This document shows, piece by piece, positions 25,106 to 33,412 of a stretch of DNA of 35,284 nt. Position 1 is the stretch's first letter. Each line of letters begins with the position of its first letter. Origin of the DNA: CAZABP01 sp964483245 (lineage in GTDB: Bacteria; Planctomycetota; UBA1135; UBA2386). Both the position numbers and the translations under genes were made by a program. Under the pieces are notes generated by a model. It made no database searches and was not told where the DNA came from. It saw only the letters and a program-made list of their open reading frames with translations. The stretch is from NCBI GenBank assembly GCA_964483245.1, contig CAZABP010000046.1:1-35284 (forward strand). Reading direction: 5' to 3'.

Positions 25106-26808
25106 GAAACCCGATGTTGCGATCCGTCTCCTGTCTCGTCGTTCTGCTCGCGCCGCTGGCGGCGCAGGATCCGGTCGCGCGGCTGCCGCGCGAGCCGCTG
25201 CTGCGCGTCGAGTGCGACGGCGCCGCCGCCTGGCGCACCAAGTTCGCCGGCACGAACGTCGCGCTGGCGTTCGGTGACCGCGAGCTGCAGGACGTGCTGC
25301 AACCGCTGTGGGCGCAGCTCGACACGTTGCTGGCCGAAGGCAAGCAGCAGACCGGCCAGGACGTCCCGGGGATCTGGCAGAAGCTCGTCGCCTACAGCGG
25401 CCGGCTGGTCATGACGATGGAGCTCGGCGCGATCACGGAGGACGAGGACCCGAAGATGTCGTTCATCGTCGTCGCGACGCCGGACGGCACGACCGACGTC
25501 AGCAAGCTCGCGGAGCAGCTGCAGGCGCTGCTCGAGGAGATGGCCGGTGGGCAGGCGCAGGATCTCGAGGTCGCCGGCCGGCGGCTGCGGATCACCGACG
25601 ACGGTGAGGTCACGGTCGCGCTGCCGTTCGAGATGGATGGGCATCTCGTCATGCTGTTCGGCAACGACGTCGAAGCGTCGGCGAAGCGGTTCCTGACGGC
25701 GGCGCCGGAGGCGGTCGACGACTTCGGCCCGACGCGCGCGGGCGGCAACCACGTGCTGACGATGCGGCTGGCCACCCAGCAGCTGGTCGAGAAGTTCTTC
25801 GAGTACCTGGCGCAACAGCCGTTCCTCGCCGACGGGATCAAGGTGCTCGAAGCCCTCGGCGCCAAGCAGTGCGGTGACGTGACGGTGGCGTTCGGCCCCG
25901 ACAACGCCGACACGATCCTCGATGCCGCGATCGAGTTCCAAGGCCAGCCCCCGCGCCTGCTCGCGCTGCTGCAGCCGTCCGAGGACGCGACGCTGCATGG
26001 CGGCCTCGACCTGGTGCCGATCGGCAACGATGGCTGGGGAGCGCACGTCGTGCGGTTCGGCCGGCTGTACGACCTGATCCTGCACATCATTGCGCTGTCG
26101 GGCGAGGAGAACGGGATGACGACCGACGTCGCGATGGAGATGTTCGAGCAGCAGACCGGCGTGCGCCTGAAGGAGGATCTGTTCGATCACCTCGGCAATC
26201 ACTTCGTCTACACGGTGCTCGGCGGCGCCGATGCGGCGGATCTGGAAGAGGACATGATCAGCCAGTACCTGCCGTTCCACGCGATCGGCGTGACCGTGCG
26301 CAACGGCGAGGCGCTCGGGGCTTCGATCGAGAAGATGCTGCGCAACGCCGGCATGCACGCCGCGCGCAAGTCGGAGGAGTACCAGGGGATCAAGGTCTAT
26401 GAGATGCCGGTGATGGGCATGTTCAAGATCGAGTACGCGACCACCGATCGCCTGGCGGCGCTCGGGATCGGCGCCGGCGGCGGGAAGGCGATCCGCCAGC
26501 TGCTCGCCGAAGACCGCGCCCGGCAAGCGGGCCAGCCGCAGGGTGAGCTCGACCGCGGCGTGCAGCGGCTGCTGACCGACCTCGGCGGGACCCCGAGCGG
26601 CCTCGCCGTCGAATCGATCGCGAACATGTTCGACACGATCCGCGACGCGGCCGAGAGCGAGATGGACGCGGACGTGGAGGAGTTCATGGACACCGCCGGT
26701 CCGGTCATGGCCGCACTGTCGCGCGCGATGAAGCGCGCCAACATCTCGCGCTACGTGTCGATCACGTCCTGGCAGCAGGGCCGGTTCGTGTCGCGCGCGG
26801 TGTGGTGA
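25102..26808 (+). CDS. Secreted protein of unknown family, tandem paralog A
   Basis: A 568-aa protein with a signal peptide (VSCLVVLLAPLAAQ). It starts at GTG 25102 overlapping the FG-GAP stop; ATG 25114 is an alternative. It is paralogous to the gene at 27036-28730: both open with LPR-(E/D)-P-x-LR and share FAGT, then GMHAARK-x-EEYQG, a (A/I)TDRL step and LAEDRA-x3-GQPQ. I do not recognise a named domain; the pattern of alternating helices and strands recalls the planctomycetal DUF3352-type proteins, but I cannot confirm it. No catalytic motif is evident. It is co-transcribed with the propeller protein. Confidence 0.85.
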   Translation: MRNPMLRSVSCLVVLLAPLAAQDPVARLPREPLLRVECDGAAAWRTKFAGTNVALAFGDRELQDVLQPLWAQLDTLLAEGKQQTGQDVPGIWQKLVAYSGRLVMTMELGAITEDEDPKMSFIVVATPDGTTDVSKLAEQLQALLEEMAGGQAQDLEVAGRRLRITDDGEVTVALPFEMDGHLVMLFGNDVEASAKRFLTAAPEAVDDFGPTRAGGNHVLTMRLATQQLVEKFFEYLAQQPFLADGIKVLEALGAKQCGDVTVAFGPDNADTILDAAIEFQGQPPRLLALLQPSEDATLHGGLDLVPIGNDGWGAHVVRFGRLYDLILHIIALSGEENGMTTDVAMEMFEQQTGVRLKEDLFDHLGNHFVYTVLGGADAADLEEDMISQYLPFHAIGVTVRNGEALGASIEKMLRNAGMHAARKSEEYQGIKVYEMPVMGMFKIEYATTDRLAALGIGAGGGKAIRQLLAEDRARQAGQPQGELDRGVQRLLTDLGGTPSGLAVESIANMFDTIRDAAESEMDADVEEFMDTAGPVMAALSRAMKRANISRYVSITSWQQGRFVSRAVW

Positions 26809-26809
26809 G

Positions 26810-27008
26810 GGACAGTTGGTGTCAGTTCTCTCACCGCCGCGACGCGGCGACCACGACGCCGCGAAACCGGCGGATCTGGCGCCGCTGCGGCGGCGACGTT
26901 CGCCGACGGGGCGTATGACCAGTTTCTAAGGAGACTCCAACCGTCCGGAAACAGGAGGGTTGGAGTCTGACACCAACCGTCCGGTTTGGAGTCTGACACC
27001 ACCTGTCC
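26810..27008. repeat. REP-like repeat block, copy 2 (inverted and tandem units)
   Basis: This block lies between the two paralogs and starts one base after the stop codon of the first. A 16-bp outer inverted repeat (26810-26825 and 26993-27008) differs at one position. Inside, the unit TTGGAGTCTGACACCA is found twice in tandem (from 26960 and from 26986), and an 11-bp inverted pair (26932-26942 and 26958-26968) forms a hairpin. About 100 bp of GC-rich sequence with GCGGCG dyads sits between the outer arm and the tandem units. The same core is found at 28747-28815 and, changed, at 2322-2390. The block occupies nearly the whole intergenic space. Confidence 0.8.
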
Positions 27009-27035
27009 TGAAGCAGCAGAATCGTGGGAATCCGG

Positions 27036-28730
27036 ATGCGCCAGCACGTCCTGATCGGGCTCTTGTCGGCCGCGCTCGCCAGCGCCCTCGACGCGCAGGG
27101 TGTCCTGGACCGGCTGCCGCGGGATCCGGTGCTGCGGTTCGAATTCGACGGCGCTCCGGTGTGGGCATCGAGCTTCGCCGGGACACGGCTTGCCAACGCA
27201 CTCGGCGAGCGCGCCGTGCAGGACCTGCTGCGCCCGGTGCGGGAGTGGACTGAAGCATTCGCAACGCAGCGGGGCCGGGCGATCGGCTACGACGTCGCCG
27301 GGCTGTTCGCCCGCTACGCCGCATACTCGGGGCGCGTGCACACGACACTCGAAATGGCCACGCGCGGTGATGGCCGAACGTACGTCGCCACGATGTTCGT
27401 GGTTGCCACACCAGACGGCGTGACGCAGATCGACGAGCTCGCCGATGCGGCGGCTGCGGGTGTCGAAGCACAGGCGGATTCCGAGTATTCGGACCTGACG
27501 GTCGGTGGGCGGCTGTTCCGTGTGACACCGAACCCGAACGAGCCGACTGCATTGATGACGGCGCCCTTCGTCGAAGCGGGGCACCTCGTCGCGGTGTGCG
27601 CAACAGAGCTCGAACGGGTGCTCGGCCGATTCCTGGCTCCGAGCGAGGAGCCGAGCCCGCGTGCTGATCGGCTCCACGGATTGCTGTCGGTACGACTTGG
27701 CGTGCGGCAGTTGGTCGAACTGGTGACGACCCACGATGGTCGATCCCCAGTCGACTCAGAACTCGCAGAAGATCGCATCACTGCGCAGCTCGTCGAGGGC
27801 ATCGAGGATCTGGCGCTGAGCATCCAGACAGCCGGCGGCGATGCCGTGCTCGAGCTCATGGTCGGGTTCCCGTCAGCTACACCCCCGATCGCGGCGGTTT
27901 TTTCATCGACGGAGCGGAACGCGCTCCAGCGCGCGCTGGGTTCGGTACCTCGTACGTCCGGCGCCTGGATCGCGGGTGCGCTGGACAGCGCAAAGCTGAA
28001 CGACTGGCTCGGATCCCTGATCGCGGCCGGCGAGTCGCCCGATGCCTGGTCGACGACCGGCCCCCGCTTCATGCGCGAAGCCGGTGTCCGCCTGCAGCAG
28101 GACCTGCTCGCGCACGTCGGCAGTGCGATGCTCTGTTGCGGTCTCCCGCCCGGCGAACTCGAACAACTCACGCCGCACCCGCTGACCTCATCATTGCCGC
28201 TGCATGCAGTGGCGGTGACGTTGCACGACTCCGCGTCGTTTCAGGACTCGATCGAACGGCTGCTGCGCCAGACCGGGATGCACGCGGCGCGCAAGCAGGA
28301 GGAGTATCAGGGTGCCACAGTCCACCGCCTGATCGTCGGTGGCCTGTTCTCGGTCGACTATGCGATCACCGACCGGCTGCTCGCCATCGGCATCGGGGAA
28401 CCGGGTGCGATCCTCGTGCGGCGCATCCTGGCCGAGGACCGCGCACTCGCGACCGGGCAACCGCAGGTGGAGCTCGCCGGCACCACAGGGCTCACACCGC
28501 AACCGGACGCTGAACCGTGCCTCGCCGCGGCTTTTCCACTCGAATGGCTGCTCGCATGGCTCGAGCAGGCGCAGGATTCGGCGCGTAGCGCCGCGGCCCG
28601 CAATCGGATCGCCCTGCTGACTGCTTGGACCGACACGATCCTCGGCGCGCTGCGACGCGCGGGTACCGAGAATCTCTACGTGACGCTGCATCGCGAGCCG
28701 CAGCGGCTCGTGCTGCGCCTGCGGCTCTGA
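27036..28730 (+). CDS. Secreted protein of unknown family, tandem paralog B
   Basis: A 564-aa paralog of the preceding gene, with a signal peptide (MRQHVLIGLLSAALASALDAQG). ATG 27036, with GGGAA seven bases upstream, is preferred over GTG 27024. Homology with paralog A is clear at both ends: LPRDPVLRFEFDG near residue 30 and GMHAARKQEEYQG in the last third. The middle is more diverged and it lacks paralog A's acidic C-terminal segment. Codon use is noticeably less GC-rich at third positions than in its neighbours, seen by eye. It is bounded by related repeats on both sides. Function unknown. Confidence 0.86.
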   Translation: MRQHVLIGLLSAALASALDAQGVLDRLPRDPVLRFEFDGAPVWASSFAGTRLANALGERAVQDLLRPVREWTEAFATQRGRAIGYDVAGLFARYAAYSGRVHTTLEMATRGDGRTYVATMFVVATPDGVTQIDELADAAAAGVEAQADSEYSDLTVGGRLFRVTPNPNEPTALMTAPFVEAGHLVAVCATELERVLGRFLAPSEEPSPRADRLHGLLSVRLGVRQLVELVTTHDGRSPVDSELAEDRITAQLVEGIEDLALSIQTAGGDAVLELMVGFPSATPPIAAVFSSTERNALQRALGSVPRTSGAWIAGALDSAKLNDWLGSLIAAGESPDAWSTTGPRFMREAGVRLQQDLLAHVGSAMLCCGLPPGELEQLTPHPLTSSLPLHAVAVTLHDSASFQDSIERLLRQTGMHAARKQEEYQGATVHRLIVGGLFSVDYAITDRLLAIGIGEPGAILVRRILAEDRALATGQPQVELAGTTGLTPQPDAEPCLAAAFPLEWLLAWLEQAQDSARSAAARNRIALLTAWTDTILGALRRAGTENLYVTLHREPQRLVLRLRL

Positions 28731-28746
28731 TTCAACCAGCTCCGGA

Positions 28747-28815
28747 CCGGACGGTTGGTGTCAGACTCCAACCCTCCTGTTTCGGGAGGGTTGGAGTCTG
28801 ACACCAACTGTCCGG
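28747..28815. repeat. REP-like palindrome, copy 3
   Basis: Two 31-bp arms (28747-28777 and 28785-28815) are reverse complements with one mismatch, around a 7-base loop. The arm core is GGTTGGTGTCAGACTCCAA. It sits 16 bp after the stop of paralog B and 2 bp before the 3' end of thpR, so it lies in a convergent gap and could act as a bidirectional RNA 3'-end hairpin. It is the same family as copies 1 and 2. Confidence 0.85.
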
Positions 28816-28817
28816 TT

Positions 28818-29372
28818 TCAGCCCAGCGCGCGCTCCCACACGGGCATGTACTCCGAGCCACTCGGCCCCCGCTCGCTGCGGAACAGCCCGAACCGCCCGA
28901 GCGCGAACTCCGTCGCGCGCAGCGCGCAGCCGGCCAGCGCATCCGCCAGCTCCGGACCCGGGCCGCGGTCGCGCGCGCGGGCGAGCGTCACGTGCGGCAT
29001 GAACCCGCGCTCTTCCGCCTGGTAGCCCAGCGGGCGCAGCGCATCCGCGACACCGATCGCGAGCCGCGCGATGTCCTCGACGTCACCGGCGAGCCCGGCC
29101 CACAGCACGCGCGGGCGGCGCTGCGCCGGGAAGGTCCCGAACGAGTCCAGGCAGACCCGCGGCGCGGCGCGGCCGGCGAGCGGCTCGAGGGCCGGCACGT
29201 AGCGAACGCGCGCCACGTCTGCGTCGATCTCGCCCAGGAATGCCAGTGTCACGTGCAGCTGCTCCGCGCGCACCCAGCGCAGGCCACGCACGCGCGCACG
29301 CAATGGCGCCACGGCTTGCGCGAGCGCCTGCTGGATTTCCGCCGGCAGGAACAGCGCGACGAACGCGCGCAC
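28818..29372 (-). CDS. thpR: RNA 2',3'-cyclic phosphodiesterase ThpR (LigT family)
   Basis: A 184-aa 2H-phosphoesterase. The two catalytic HxT motifs are HVT at 40-42 (QLHVTLAFLG) and HVT at 127-129 (MPHVTLARAR). The N-terminus MRAFVALFLP is typical of the family, which fixes the start at GTG 29372. The enzyme opens 2',3'-cyclic phosphates on RNA; the LigT name refers to 2'-5' ligase activity of the same protein. It starts 8 bp after the stop of the upstream secreted-protein gene and is probably translated from the same message. Confidence 0.95.
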   Translation of the reverse strand: MRAFVALFLPAEIQQALAQAVAPLRARVRGLRWVRAEQLHVTLAFLGEIDADVARVRYVPALEPLAGRAAPRVCLDSFGTFPAQRRPRVLWAGLAGDVEDIARLAIGVADALRPLGYQAEERGFMPHVTLARARDRGPGPELADALAGCALRATEFALGRFGLFRSERGPSGSEYMPVWERALG

Positions 29373-29380
29373 GGCTGCGG

Positions 29381-30448
29381 CTAGCGGGCGATCCGCGTCA
29401 CGACGCCGCCGGTCAACACGGCGTAAGCCGATGCCGCGGCCGGATCGCTGGCGACGATCCGGTACCAGCGGAACACCGGCGGCGGCGATGCGGGCAGCAG
29501 GCTCTCGAGGCCGCTCGATGCCGCCAGCGGGATCCCAGTCTGGTTCGCATCCGGCGCGAACGCCTGCGCATACAGCTTCAGGCCCGCCAGCACCGGTCCC
29601 CACGGCAGCGTCGCCGGCGCGGTCCGGAACCCTCCCTCCTGGCCGATCGGCAGCTGCGCCGGCAGCGACATCGCCGCATCGGTGTAGAGCTTGCCGGCGC
29701 AGAGTCCCGGCACCGTCAGCGCCGGATTGGTCGTGCCGATCAACACGGCGGCCCAGGCTGGCGATGGCGGCCCCGCATGGCAGTACCAACTCGCGAGCCA
29801 CGTGCCGGCCGGCGTCACGACGCTGTCGCTGTCGAGCCGCATCGGCACACCCGGCTGCGTCTGGTTCACCGCGCATCCGGTGCCGAGCTGGCGCCGCATG
29901 ACGGGCACCGGCGCACCGGGCACCACCGCATCCGACAGGTAGTGATCGCCGAGCTGCGCGGTGCTCGAGTACATCCGCAACTCCCAGACCCAGTCCTGGC
30001 CGGAGCCATGCTGGTAGGCGCGGTCGAATGCGAGCAGCACGTCGAACGGCATCGGCTGCTGCGTCGGATCCGGCGTCCGGTCCGGCAGGTTCACCTTCTT
30101 CCGATCGAACACCGTCGTCGGCGCGCCCTGGAAGTTCTGATCGAACGCGAGCCCGAACCTGGTCACGTCCCCGGGCGCACAGCGGAGCTCGATCTCCACG
30201 GCGCGCGCGATCGGCAGCAGGCTGATCGCCTCGCCATCACGGCGCCAGCCGATCCCCTGCATCGCCATCGGGCTGCCGCGCAGGTCGTCGTGCACCTGCT
30301 GGTAGCGGATCGTCTTGCCGGACAGCGGGTAGGACAGCGCGGATTCCCCCTCGTAGCCCGCGAACCAGGCCGGGCTGACGACCGCCGACTGGGCGGCGAG
30401 ACCAGCGGCGCACAGGGCGAGCGCGAGCGGAACCGGGAGTGGCGTCAC
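29381..30448 (-). CDS. Secreted protein of unknown function
   Basis: A 355-aa exported protein. GTG 30448 (GAGG just upstream) gives a good signal peptide, VTPLPVPLALALCAAGLAAQ; extending the frame further upstream would add a stretch of Arg/Pro-rich nonsense. The mature part is beta-rich, has paired cysteines (CAPGD, GTGCAVNQT, WYCHAGPP, GLCAGK) and ends in a compact C-terminal strand pair. It resembles exported, beta-sandwich-like proteins common in Planctomycetota, but I cannot name a family. It is the leading gene of a pair with thpR. Confidence 0.8.
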   Translation of the reverse strand: MTPLPVPLALALCAAGLAAQSAVVSPAWFAGYEGESALSYPLSGKTIRYQQVHDDLRGSPMAMQGIGWRRDGEAISLLPIARAVEIELRCAPGDVTRFGLAFDQNFQGAPTTVFDRKKVNLPDRTPDPTQQPMPFDVLLAFDRAYQHGSGQDWVWELRMYSSTAQLGDHYLSDAVVPGAPVPVMRRQLGTGCAVNQTQPGVPMRLDSDSVVTPAGTWLASWYCHAGPPSPAWAAVLIGTTNPALTVPGLCAGKLYTDAAMSLPAQLPIGQEGGFRTAPATLPWGPVLAGLKLYAQAFAPDANQTGIPLAASSGLESLLPASPPPVFRWYRIVASDPAAASAYAVLTGGVVTRIAR

Positions 30449-30509
30449 GGCCTCAAATCTACCGGACCGGCGCGCCCCCGGCCGGGGGCCGCCGGGCGCC
30501 GGTGTGAGT

Positions 30510-30863
30510 TCACACGCTGCGGCCGATCGCATGGCCCGCCAGCACCGCGCCGAGGCAGCCGAAGTTCTGCGCCGCGAAGTAGATCGCGGCCCAGCCTGCG
30601 GTGCCGGAGCGGAGCAGATGGAACAGGTCGAGCGCGAACCCCGAGAACGTCGTCAGCCCGCCGAGGAACCCGGCCGCGACGACGGTCCGCAGCAGCGGCT
30701 CGACCCCACGGGCGTGGTCCAGTCCGAACAGCAGCCCGATCGCGAGACTGCCGGCCAGGTTCACGCTGAGCGTCGCCAGCGGCAGCGGCTGCAACAGCCC
30801 GTTGACCAGGAACCGCAGCGCCGTCCCGAGCCCGCCGGCCAGCGCGACGAACAGCAGGGTCAT
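30510..30863 (-). CDS. crcB: Fluoride ion channel CrcB/Fluc
   Basis: A 117-aa four-helix membrane protein that exports fluoride as a dual-topology dimer. Family motifs are GGLGTALRF at 10-18, the pore Asn 35 in SVNLAGS, and GFLGGLTTFSGF at 65-76 with the phenylalanines and Thr/Ser of the ion path. ATG 30863 overlaps the stop of the upstream FKBP gene (ATGA). No separate fluoride riboswitch can lie in front of it, because there is no leader between the two genes. Confidence 0.96.
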   Translation of the reverse strand: MTLLFVALAGGLGTALRFLVNGLLQPLPLATLSVNLAGSLAIGLLFGLDHARGVEPLLRTVVAAGFLGGLTTFSGFALDLFHLLRSGTAGWAAIYFAAQNFGCLGAVLAGHAIGRSV

Positions 30864-31360
30864 CCGTGGCTGCACTCGCCGCCGTGCGGATGCCCGTGAT
30901 CGAGTTCCTCCCCGGTCGCGGTGCGGATGCCGAGCACGCTGACGCGGTAGACGAGCGTGCGCCCGCTGTACGGGTGGTTCCCGTCGACCAGCACGCGGCC
31001 CGCCTCCACCTCGCGGATCCAGATCGGCATCACGTTGCCCTCGTCGTCCTGCAGCGCGAGCTCCATGCCGGCCGTCAGCGGCTCGACGCTGGCGAAGTTC
31101 TCGCGCGGGAGCCAGTCGACGAGCTCATCGCTGCGCTCGCCGAACGCCTGCGCCGGCGGCAGCGAGACTTCGAATTCGTCGCCGACGCGCCGGCCGACCA
31201 GGGCCGCCTCGAGCCCCGGGACGAGATTGCCGGCGCCGTGCAGGTAGTTGAGCGGCTCGTCGTCACCGCTGCTCTCGAGCAGCGTGCCGGTGTCGTCGTG
31301 CGCGGTGAAGCGGATCGCGACGACGTGGTCGTCGCCGATCTGCAGAGCTGGGTCGGACAT
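30860..31360 (-). CDS. SlyD-type FKBP peptidyl-prolyl isomerase
   Basis: A 166-aa cytosolic isomerase and chaperone. The FKBP half-domains (about 12-70 and 128-152) flank the SlyD insert-in-flap domain at about 72-125. The marks include NYLHGAGNLVPGLEAAL, PAQAFGER and VDGNHPYSGRTL. The C-terminus is His-rich (HGHPHGGECSHG), as in metal-binding SlyD. ATG 31360 shares one base with the stop of the upstream peptidase-like gene (TGATG), and its own stop overlaps crcB, so three genes are translationally linked. Confidence 0.94.
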   Translation of the reverse strand: MSDPALQIGDDHVVAIRFTAHDDTGTLLESSGDDEPLNYLHGAGNLVPGLEAALVGRRVGDEFEVSLPPAQAFGERSDELVDWLPRENFASVEPLTAGMELALQDDEGNVMPIWIREVEAGRVLVDGNHPYSGRTLVYRVSVLGIRTATGEELDHGHPHGGECSHG

Positions 31361-32640
31361 CACTTCTGAGGATAGGTCTTCAGGACCCACTTCGTCCAGG
31401 CAGCGTCGAGCGCCTCGGCGTCCAAGTCGAACGCCTCCTTCAGCGCGCGCTCCTGCTGCGCCGTGATCTCCGCGTCGGTCGGGACGACGCCGGTCATCGG
31501 GATCCGCCCTTTCATCATCGCCATGAACTTCCCGAACCGCTCCTTGCCGAGCGTCATCAGGTAATCGATGCGCGACCACGCGGCCATGTGATCGACCAGC
31601 GACAGCTTTGCGGGATCCATGACGTGCATCACCTTCGCCGCCGGTTCGAACGCACCGTGCTTGACGCGGGCACGCAGCTTCGGCGGCCAGTTCCAGTCCT
31701 TGGCGCGGCCCGCTTCCTGCTCGCTCATGCCGGAAAAGCTGCCGAACCCGTCGTAGGCGCGGCGCGCGAACCAGTGCGACAGGCCCTCCGACAGCCACGC
31801 CGGCAACCGGTACCAGTAGTGCTCGTAGCCGTCGATCAGGTTGTTCGCGACGTTGAACACCAGCGTGCTGTGCAGCTGGCGGTCGTCGTACTTGCTGCCG
31901 TCCGGCCCCTCGACCGTGATCCCGCTGAACAGGCTGTCGCTGCGCATGAAGTTGAACCGCATCGCCTCGCCGCCACCCTGGATCCCGGCGAACCGGCCGA
32001 GGTAGCGCGCCAGCGCGCCCGGCTTGTCGAGCACCAGGACCAGGAACTTGCCCCCCTGCCCGAGGTACGGCCCTTCGCCGCGGTACTCGAGCGGGAGCTC
32101 GGTCGGCTTCTCCTTGGGGAAGTCCTCGTCGGTCACGCCGAGCACGTCCGACATCTCGGCGTAGAGCCCTTCCAGGCGCTGCGCGAGCAGGTGCAGCCGC
32201 AACCAGGCGTCGATCGTCTTCGGCCGCGCCGGCACCTTCGGCAGCTTCTCGCGCAGCCGATCGAGCTCTTCGTCGAGCTTCTTGCGATCCTTCTTCTCCT
32301 TGGGCAGCGGCATCTCGCCGAGCATCGAGCCGATCCGGAAGTGCGCGGTCTCGACGAAGCGCAGCCGATTCCCGCCGACCGTGTCCTCGATCGCCCGCGT
32401 GTCGTGGTCGTCCGCCCAGACGAACGGCCCGAACGACACGTAGCCGAGCGCCGCCATCAGTTGCTCGTCACCGCCGGTGTACGGATCGACCGCAGGCGGA
32501 GGTGGCTCCGGCTTGTCGCTCTGCGCCGCAACGGGCGCACAGGCGAGCAGGGTGAGCGCCACGGCCGTGGCACGGAGCCACGGCCGCGACGCGTACAGAC
32601 CCTGCTCAGCCGCCGGACTTCTTCTCGGGCTCGCCGGCAC
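31360..32640 (-). CDS. Secreted gluzincin-like (peptidase MA) protein lacking HExxH
   Basis: A 426-aa protein with an Arg-rich start and signal peptide ending LLACAPVAAQ at about residue 40. GTG 32640 is chosen because later in-frame starts destroy the signal; it overlaps the next upstream gene by 35 bp. Residues about 95-105 (ETAHFRIGS) and about 278-292 (RLPAWLSEGLSHWFARR) match the start and the Glu-helix of peptidase MA / DUF1570-like proteins. The helix that should hold HExxH reads HSTLVFN at 257-263, so the catalytic Glu and second His are absent. It is probably an inactive relative. A charged coiled-coil lies at about 112-140. Confidence 0.82.
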   Translation of the reverse strand: MPASPRRSPAAEQGLYASRPWLRATAVALTLLACAPVAAQSDKPEPPPPAVDPYTGGDEQLMAALGYVSFGPFVWADDHDTRAIEDTVGGNRLRFVETAHFRIGSMLGEMPLPKEKKDRKKLDEELDRLREKLPKVPARPKTIDAWLRLHLLAQRLEGLYAEMSDVLGVTDEDFPKEKPTELPLEYRGEGPYLGQGGKFLVLVLDKPGALARYLGRFAGIQGGGEAMRFNFMRSDSLFSGITVEGPDGSKYDDRQLHSTLVFNVANNLIDGYEHYWYRLPAWLSEGLSHWFARRAYDGFGSFSGMSEQEAGRAKDWNWPPKLRARVKHGAFEPAAKVMHVMDPAKLSLVDHMAAWSRIDYLMTLGKERFGKFMAMMKGRIPMTGVVPTDAEITAQQERALKEAFDLDAEALDAAWTKWVLKTYPQK

Positions 32641-33412
32641 TTCCGCCAGCGTTGTCGCCGGCGGCGGGTTCGGCCGCTGCCGGCTGCTTGAGCCTGAGGT
32701 CACGGATCTGCTTCTCCTTGGCATCGGCTGCGTCGCGCAGCTTCTGGACCTTCGCGAGGTCCGCTTCGTACTTGCGGGCGCGCGGAGAGTCCGGCCCGTT
32801 CTTCTCGATCTCCTTGTCGAGTTTCTCGCGCAGCAGCTCCTCGGTTGTGTCGATGTGGTCGTACTGCGAGAGCAGCTTGATCCACTCGGCGACGGCGGGT
32901 GCAGCCGGCAGCTCGTAGGCTCCGGCGAGCAGGTCCTCCATCGCGTTCCACAGGTCCTTCTGGCTGCGGTCGCCTGTCAACTCGACCACGCCAGTGCCGT
33001 CGTGCCGGCACAGGAACAGGTGCGGTGGATGATCCTCCTTGAACAGGTTGCGGAACGGGTGATCCGCTTCCAGCACGTGTTCCGGCAGCTTGACGCAGCG
33101 GAACCAGGTTGCGAGCAGCAGCGTGCGTTCGTTGTCCATGCGCCGGCTCAGCAGCGCATCGTCGGTGCCCTTGCACCGGCGGCACTCGCGCATCACGAGC
33201 AGCGGACGCAGATCGCCATCGGCGATCCAGCGCACGGCCTCCTCGCGCGGCAACGCGTAGCGCTCGGCCCGCGACACGGTGTGACCGTTCTGCGGCTGGT
33301 CGGACCGGTCCCCGGTGAAGACTGGGTAGGTCCACTCGAGCCGCAGGCGGTTCTTCGCGGTCGCGCGGCGGGAGAAGTCGAGCGCGATGCCACCGCGGCG
33401 GCCGCCCGTCAT
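32606..33412 (-). CDS. Thioredoxin-fold-like protein with CRRC motif and coiled-coil
   Basis: A 268-aa protein. Residues about 60-165 look like a thioredoxin-fold module: LLVMRECRRCKG with CxxC at 77-80, then a central helix and strand, then PPHLFL at about 129-134 in the place of the cis-Pro loop, and a final GVVELTG strand. Residues about 190-242 are a charged coiled-coil, followed by an Ala/Gly-rich end. No signal peptide is present from ATG 33412. Third-position GC is high from this codon on and lower in the same frame upstream, which supports this start. It overlaps the preceding small ORF by four bases (ATGA). Redox function is an inference. Confidence 0.78.
   Translation of the reverse strand: MTGGRRGGIALDFSRRATAKNRLRLEWTYPVFTGDRSDQPQNGHTVSRAERYALPREEAVRWIADGDLRPLLVMRECRRCKGTDDALLSRRMDNERTLLLATWFRCVKLPEHVLEADHPFRNLFKEDHPPHLFLCRHDGTGVVELTGDRSQKDLWNAMEDLLAGAYELPAAPAVAEWIKLLSQYDHIDTTEELLREKLDKEIEKNGPDSPRARKYEADLAKVQKLRDAADAKEKQIRDLRLKQPAAAEPAAGDNAGGSAGEPEKKSGG

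Noticed and set aside
30864..31400. A fluoride riboswitch in front of crcB.
   Set aside because: crcB overlaps the upstream isomerase gene by four bases, leaving no room for a leader structure.
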